Below are positions 60,679 through 64,000 of a stretch of DNA of 64,000 nt, in pieces. Below the pieces are notes generated by a model. It saw only the letters and a list, made by a program, of their open reading frames with translations, ran no database searches and was not told the origin of the DNA. Every line of letters starts with the position of its first letter. Position 1 is the first letter of the stretch. Source of the DNA: CAKZNE01 sp964485405 (GTDB lineage: Bacteria; Bacteroidota; Bacteroidia; Flavobacteriales; Schleiferiaceae); contig CAZAJG010000001.1 in assembly GCA_964485405.1 (NCBI GenBank), forward strand, positions 62,001-126,000, given 5' to 3'. The position numbers and the translations under genes were made by a program.

Positions 60679-61668
60679 ATGATGAAAAGTAAATGGTTAC
60701 GGAAAACCATCTCCCTATTCCTTAAAATATTCATATTGGCTTTGGCGGTGGTCTTTTTATATCAAAGGCTGGACTATAAGACCTTTCAATCCTTATTTGA
60801 ACAGGAATTCGATAATCTATTTGCCTTCTCCTTAAGTTTTCTTGTTTTATGGATGCTCAACATTTTGCTCGATGCCATTTTTTGGAGTAAGGTTCATCAT
60901 ATGGTAGAACCCGTAAGCTTTTTACGCGCTCTAAAAATAAATCTAGTATGCTATTCTTTAGCCTTTATTACCCCAGCTGGAAGTGGAGAATGGGCAGGAA
61001 GATATCTGATGATGGGTGAAAATGGTAATCGTAAAAAAGCATTTTTCCTGAATTTTTGGATAGGCATCCCAAAGTATTATGCTAGAATTTTAATCTCTAT
61101 ACTAGCGGGAGCGGCTGTTCTGCATCTATTTAATTTAATAGAAACATCATGGATTATCACCTCCCTTCCTATTGTGCTAGCTATTGTAATATTCACCTAT
61201 TTCTCATTTAAAAAGTTGCAGAACTGGTTGCATCTAAAAAAAATAGGTCCGTACAAGTTAGAGGATTATCTACTTAACGACAGACCCACCAGTAGAGAAA
61301 GGATCCGTTTTTTACTTATTGCCTTGGGTAAGTTTTTAATCTATAACGTGCAGTTTGCTTTAGTTCTCATCCTATTTTCAGAAAACCCGTTACCCCTAGA
61401 AATCTGGTTTTTAATACCGGTTTACTATCTCATAAGTTCCTCGCTGCCTTCGTTTGCTTTTGCCGACTTTGTTTTGAAAAGTGCTATCGCTCTTTGGATA
61501 TTTAAACCAGTCGTATCAAACGAACCTTTACTGGTATTAACAAGCCTTACCATTTGGGGCTTTAATATTGTTATACCCGCTTTTATAGGTTTATATTTTA
61601 TTTTAAAAACAGATTTATACAGTAGTTTTAAAAGGAAATTTGCACGCGGTATCCAGAGTGACTCCTAA
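60679..61668 (+). CDS. Lysylphosphatidylglycerol synthase TM-like (UPF0104/flippase-type) membrane protein
   Basis: 329 residues, seven to nine hydrophobic segments, with FITPAGSGEWAGRYLMMGENG, the conserved loop of this family. The family includes the membrane part of MprF-type enzymes and lipid flippases; here it lacks any catalytic domain. The start is one of two adjacent ATGs (60679, 60682). The last 41 bases overlap the convergent DUF2797 gene. Confidence 0.8.
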   Translation: MMKSKWLRKTISLFLKIFILALAVVFLYQRLDYKTFQSLFEQEFDNLFAFSLSFLVLWMLNILLDAIFWSKVHHMVEPVSFLRALKINLVCYSLAFITPAGSGEWAGRYLMMGENGNRKKAFFLNFWIGIPKYYARILISILAGAAVLHLFNLIETSWIITSLPIVLAIVIFTYFSFKKLQNWLHLKKIGPYKLEDYLLNDRPTSRERIRFLLIALGKFLIYNVQFALVLILFSENPLPLEIWFLIPVYYLISSSLPSFAFADFVLKSAIALWIFKPVVSNEPLLVLTSLTIWGFNIVIPAFIGLYFILKTDLYSSFKRKFARGIQSDS

Positions 61669-62425
61669 TATTTAGCACCACTCCCCCTTCAAAAATTAAA
61701 TACTGCCCGCGCATGCCTTTAAACTCTCCTTCAAACTCTGGTACTTTCTCTAAGTTTATACTTTTCACTTTTACAGGATACTCAGAAACTGGATAATCTA
61801 GCTTATGAACATCATCATTTTTAGATACAAACACTTTTAGTTCTGGACTCAAGACATCTGCTAACCTATATTTTTCCTTTACCAGATCAATGGGTTCATA
61901 TTCGTTTTTGAGCATCTTTTGCCAAATGGTTTTATCCGAAACATGGTCTTTCAAAAAGACCTCAATTACACCGGCTTCATATCTATTGGAAGTCTCTGCC
62001 AACAAAATGGCCTCTAACGCACCTTGATCCGTCCAACGAGTAGTTGTATTGTTAGCTCGGGTAACCCCAACCTTTAAACCTCCAGAATTTGCCAGGTATA
62101 CCACATGAGGTTGAAGTTGATACGATTTTTCAAACGCCAAGTCCCTATCCGCTACATTTTCATGTGCCTTACTTAGCTCTGGTCTTATAATACTTTCACC
62201 CGCTTCCGGCTTCGTGAAAAAACAGTTTTTACAAAAGCCCATTCTGTACAAACTTGGGTATTCTAGCTTACAGGAGCCACAGAAGCGTTGGTTTAAAAAT
62301 TTAATCTTTATCTTTTTCCCGATAAGTTCATTCATCTTAATAAAATCATTTTCAGTGTGTAACTGATACTCGATAGGGTGGGAAGAATAAGAAGACATTT
62401 TATCAAGGGTAGAAATCAACTCCAT
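61628..62425 (-). CDS. DUF2797 family protein
   Basis: 265 residues: four zinc-binding-type cysteines (QRFCGSCKLEYPS, GFCKNCFF) near residues 50-70, then a region with VVYLANSGGLKVGVTRA, TRWTDQGALEAILLAE and NRYEAGVIEVFLK, like a degenerate GIY-YIG fold. The DUF2797 role is unknown, possibly nucleic-acid binding. Its 3' end overlaps the convergent membrane protein gene by 41 bases. Confidence 0.83.
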   Translation of the reverse strand: MELISTLDKMSSYSSHPIEYQLHTENDFIKMNELIGKKIKIKFLNQRFCGSCKLEYPSLYRMGFCKNCFFTKPEAGESIIRPELSKAHENVADRDLAFEKSYQLQPHVVYLANSGGLKVGVTRANNTTTRWTDQGALEAILLAETSNRYEAGVIEVFLKDHVSDKTIWQKMLKNEYEPIDLVKEKYRLADVLSPELKVFVSKNDDVHKLDYPVSEYPVKVKSINLEKVPEFEGEFKGMRGQYLIFEGGVVLNIRSHSGYRVQISF

Positions 62426-62470
62426 GTTGCTGAATTGTTTTATTTTTAAGACGGGAAAATACTATAAATT

Positions 62471-64000
62471 ATGATGCTGGATCTGGTTAATTCTTTCATA
62501 AGCTGGCGAATGAAAAAGCGATTTCATCAGATTGAACTTTTCATGAAATATCCTGTAGAAGTTCAGCAAGAGTTACTTTTTAACTTATTGGAAAAAGCCA
62601 GTGACACCGAATGGGGTAAAAAATATGGATTTGGCTCCATTTCGTCCTATCAGCAGTTCTCTGAATCTGTCCCTTTACATTTTTATGAGAGCATACAATC
62701 GGATATTGATCGAGTTAGATCTGGTGAACAGAATATTATTTGGCCGTCTGAGATAAAATGGTTCGCCAAATCAAGTGGAACCACTTCAAGTAAAAGCAAA
62801 TTTATACCGGTTAGTCAAGAAGCTATTGAAGACTGCCATTTTAAAGGAGGAAAAGATTTACTAAGTATTTATTGTAACAATCATCCAGACACATCCATCT
62901 TTTCAGGAATGAGCTTACGGTTAGGAGGAAGCTCATTTATTAATAACGAAGCCAACAACTCTTACTACGGTGATCTTTCTGCTATCATTATAGAAAACCT
63001 TCCTTTCTGGGTAGAAATGAGAAGTACACCAAACAACAAGGTTAGCTTAATGGATGAATGGGAGGCCAAAATTGAAGCCATCACCAATATTAGCATTAAA
63101 GAAGATGTAAGCAGTCTTGCCGGAGTACCTTCTTGGATGCTGGTTTTGGCAAAAAGCGTGCTTAAAAAAACCGGTAAAGATAACCTACATGAGGTTTGGC
63201 CAAATTTAGAATTGTACATGCACGGAGGTGTAAACTTTGGTCCTTACCGTAGCCAATTTGAAGAAATTTTACCGGGTTCAAAATTTAGCTATCTAGAAAC
63301 TTACAATGCTTCAGAAGGTTTTTTTGGCATTCAAGACCTTACGGATAGACAGGAAATGTTACTCATGCTGGATTATGGGATCTTCTATGAGTTTATACCC
63401 ATGAGCCAATTCAAAGGAGAAGAATCAAAAGCAGTTCCTTTAGGGGAGGTAGAAGCTGGAGTGAACTACGCGGTTGTGATAAGCTCTAATGCCGGCCTTT
63501 GGCGATACATTATTGGCGATACCGTAAAATTCACCTCAACCAATCCCTACAGAATTATTATTACCGGCAGAACAAAACATTTTATCAATGCCTTTGGTGA
63601 AGAGATAATTATAGAGAATGCGGAAGCAGCTTTAAATGCAGCATGCGCTCAAAGCGGAGCAAAAATACTGGAATACACTGCGGCTCCTGTTTACATGCAC
63701 GGGGAAGAAAGCGGTGCGCATGAATGGTTAATCGAATTCAGTGCAAAACCTTCGAATCCTGAATTATTTCAGAAAATACTAGACGATAAACTAAAGGAGG
63801 TAAATAGTGATTATGAAGCTAAACGCCATAAAAACATGGCCTTAAAACCTCCTATTATTAACTACGCAGAAAAAGGTTTGTTTTACGAATGGCTTAAAAG
63901 AAAAGGTAAACTAGGAGGTCAACATAAAGTACCTCGACTTTCTAACAATAGAACGTATTTGGATGAGTTGTTAACCATGAACAACTCACTCTCAACAGCC
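62471..64000 (+). CDS. GH3 acyl-acid amido-synthetase-family protein, partial
   Basis: 510 codons with no stop before the window end; about full length already, so only a few residues are missing. Adenylate-forming ANL fold: the ATP-binding FAKSSGTTSSKSKFIPVS, ETYNASEGFFGIQD, and WRYIIGDTVKF then ITGRTKHFINAFGEE at the C-terminal subdomain. In plants GH3 enzymes join amino acids to hormone acids; bacterial members have unknown substrates. The start is ATG 62471 or the second ATG. Confidence 0.87.
   Translation, partial: MMLDLVNSFISWRMKKRFHQIELFMKYPVEVQQELLFNLLEKASDTEWGKKYGFGSISSYQQFSESVPLHFYESIQSDIDRVRSGEQNIIWPSEIKWFAKSSGTTSSKSKFIPVSQEAIEDCHFKGGKDLLSIYCNNHPDTSIFSGMSLRLGGSSFINNEANNSYYGDLSAIIIENLPFWVEMRSTPNNKVSLMDEWEAKIEAITNISIKEDVSSLAGVPSWMLVLAKSVLKKTGKDNLHEVWPNLELYMHGGVNFGPYRSQFEEILPGSKFSYLETYNASEGFFGIQDLTDRQEMLLMLDYGIFYEFIPMSQFKGEESKAVPLGEVEAGVNYAVVISSNAGLWRYIIGDTVKFTSTNPYRIIITGRTKHFINAFGEEIIIENAEAALNAACAQSGAKILEYTAAPVYMHGEESGAHEWLIEFSAKPSNPELFQKILDDKLKEVNSDYEAKRHKNMALKPPIINYAEKGLFYEWLKRKGKLGGQHKVPRLSNNRTYLDELLTMNNSLSTA

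Overview
The window looks like chromosomal DNA of a Bacteroidota bacterium, most likely Flavobacteriales. The evidence is gldD/gldE next to ssb and mutY, PorV-like and type IX secretion (T9SS) C-terminal sorting domains, the Bacteroidota promoter element TAnnTTTG in front of about nineteen genes, low GC, and typical family versions of RecX, L21, OmpA and a 29-residue COX24-like ribosomal protein. Two runs of exactly ten Ns (17379-17388, 27299-27308) show it is a draft assembly, possibly metagenomic. I see no prophage, insertion sequence, CRISPR array or integrated element; almost everything is housekeeping or envelope biology.

Layout. 1-3.4 kb: partial pssA (minus), a PorV/PorQ-family barrel and lnt. 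3.4-8.1 kb: an unknown exported protein, threonine aldolase, a T9SS-exported peptidoglycan amidase, recX, a DUF4286 gene and an outer-membrane lipoprotein. 8.3-12.9 kb (minus): rplU-rpmA, a strong terminator, serS, a coiled-coil lipoprotein and a TPR protein. 13-16.5 kb: a pair of exported M16 peptidases, one catalytic and one not. 16.5-18.7 kb: a DMT transporter (broken only by a false assembly gap) and heme A synthase. 18.7-22 kb: a small exported ORF, then exported thioredoxin, ApbE, a DUF4266 lipoprotein ending in CGCN, and a DUF3570 outer-membrane protein. This is the best candidate here for an undescribed envelope redox or modification system. 22.2-27.5 kb: two T9SS cargo proteins, one a 1208-residue metalloprotease-like beta-helix protein. 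27.5-31.2 kb (minus): mutY, ssb, gldE, gldD and DUF2007. 31.3-39.9 kb: HU, a TPR protein, the COX24-like mini-gene, RNase G, trmL (minus), an S9 peptidase, a methyltransferase, an M16 peptidase, an O-methyltransferase and a Cache-domain lipoprotein.

40-45.6 kb (minus): a nucleotide-sugar operon (DegT aminotransferase, UDP-glucose dehydrogenase, UDP-xylose synthase, galE, rfbB). 45.7-47.7 kb: a beta-barrel protein and the Kdo transferase waaA. 47.8-51.2 kb: divergent katG and oxyR, with a lipoprotein-type signal on the KatG. 51.2-51.5 kb: tRNA-Leu(UAA) and tRNA-Gly(GCC). 51.5-58.2 kb: mutS, a SpoU methyltransferase, a SAM methyltransferase, an OmpA-family protein, and folK with a deoxynucleoside kinase. 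58.2-64 kb: sppA, a YhhQ-type transporter, a flippase-like membrane protein, DUF2797 (minus), and a GH3-family enzyme that runs off the end.

Regulation is readable. TAnnTTTG boxes precede many genes, and in three exact cases (ctaA, the 45.7 kb barrel gene, oxyR) the box lies 4-5 bases before the start codon, so those mRNAs should be leaderless or nearly so. Starts were set by family conservation, promoter position and in-frame stops; several are TTG or GTG, and recX appears to have only ATA.
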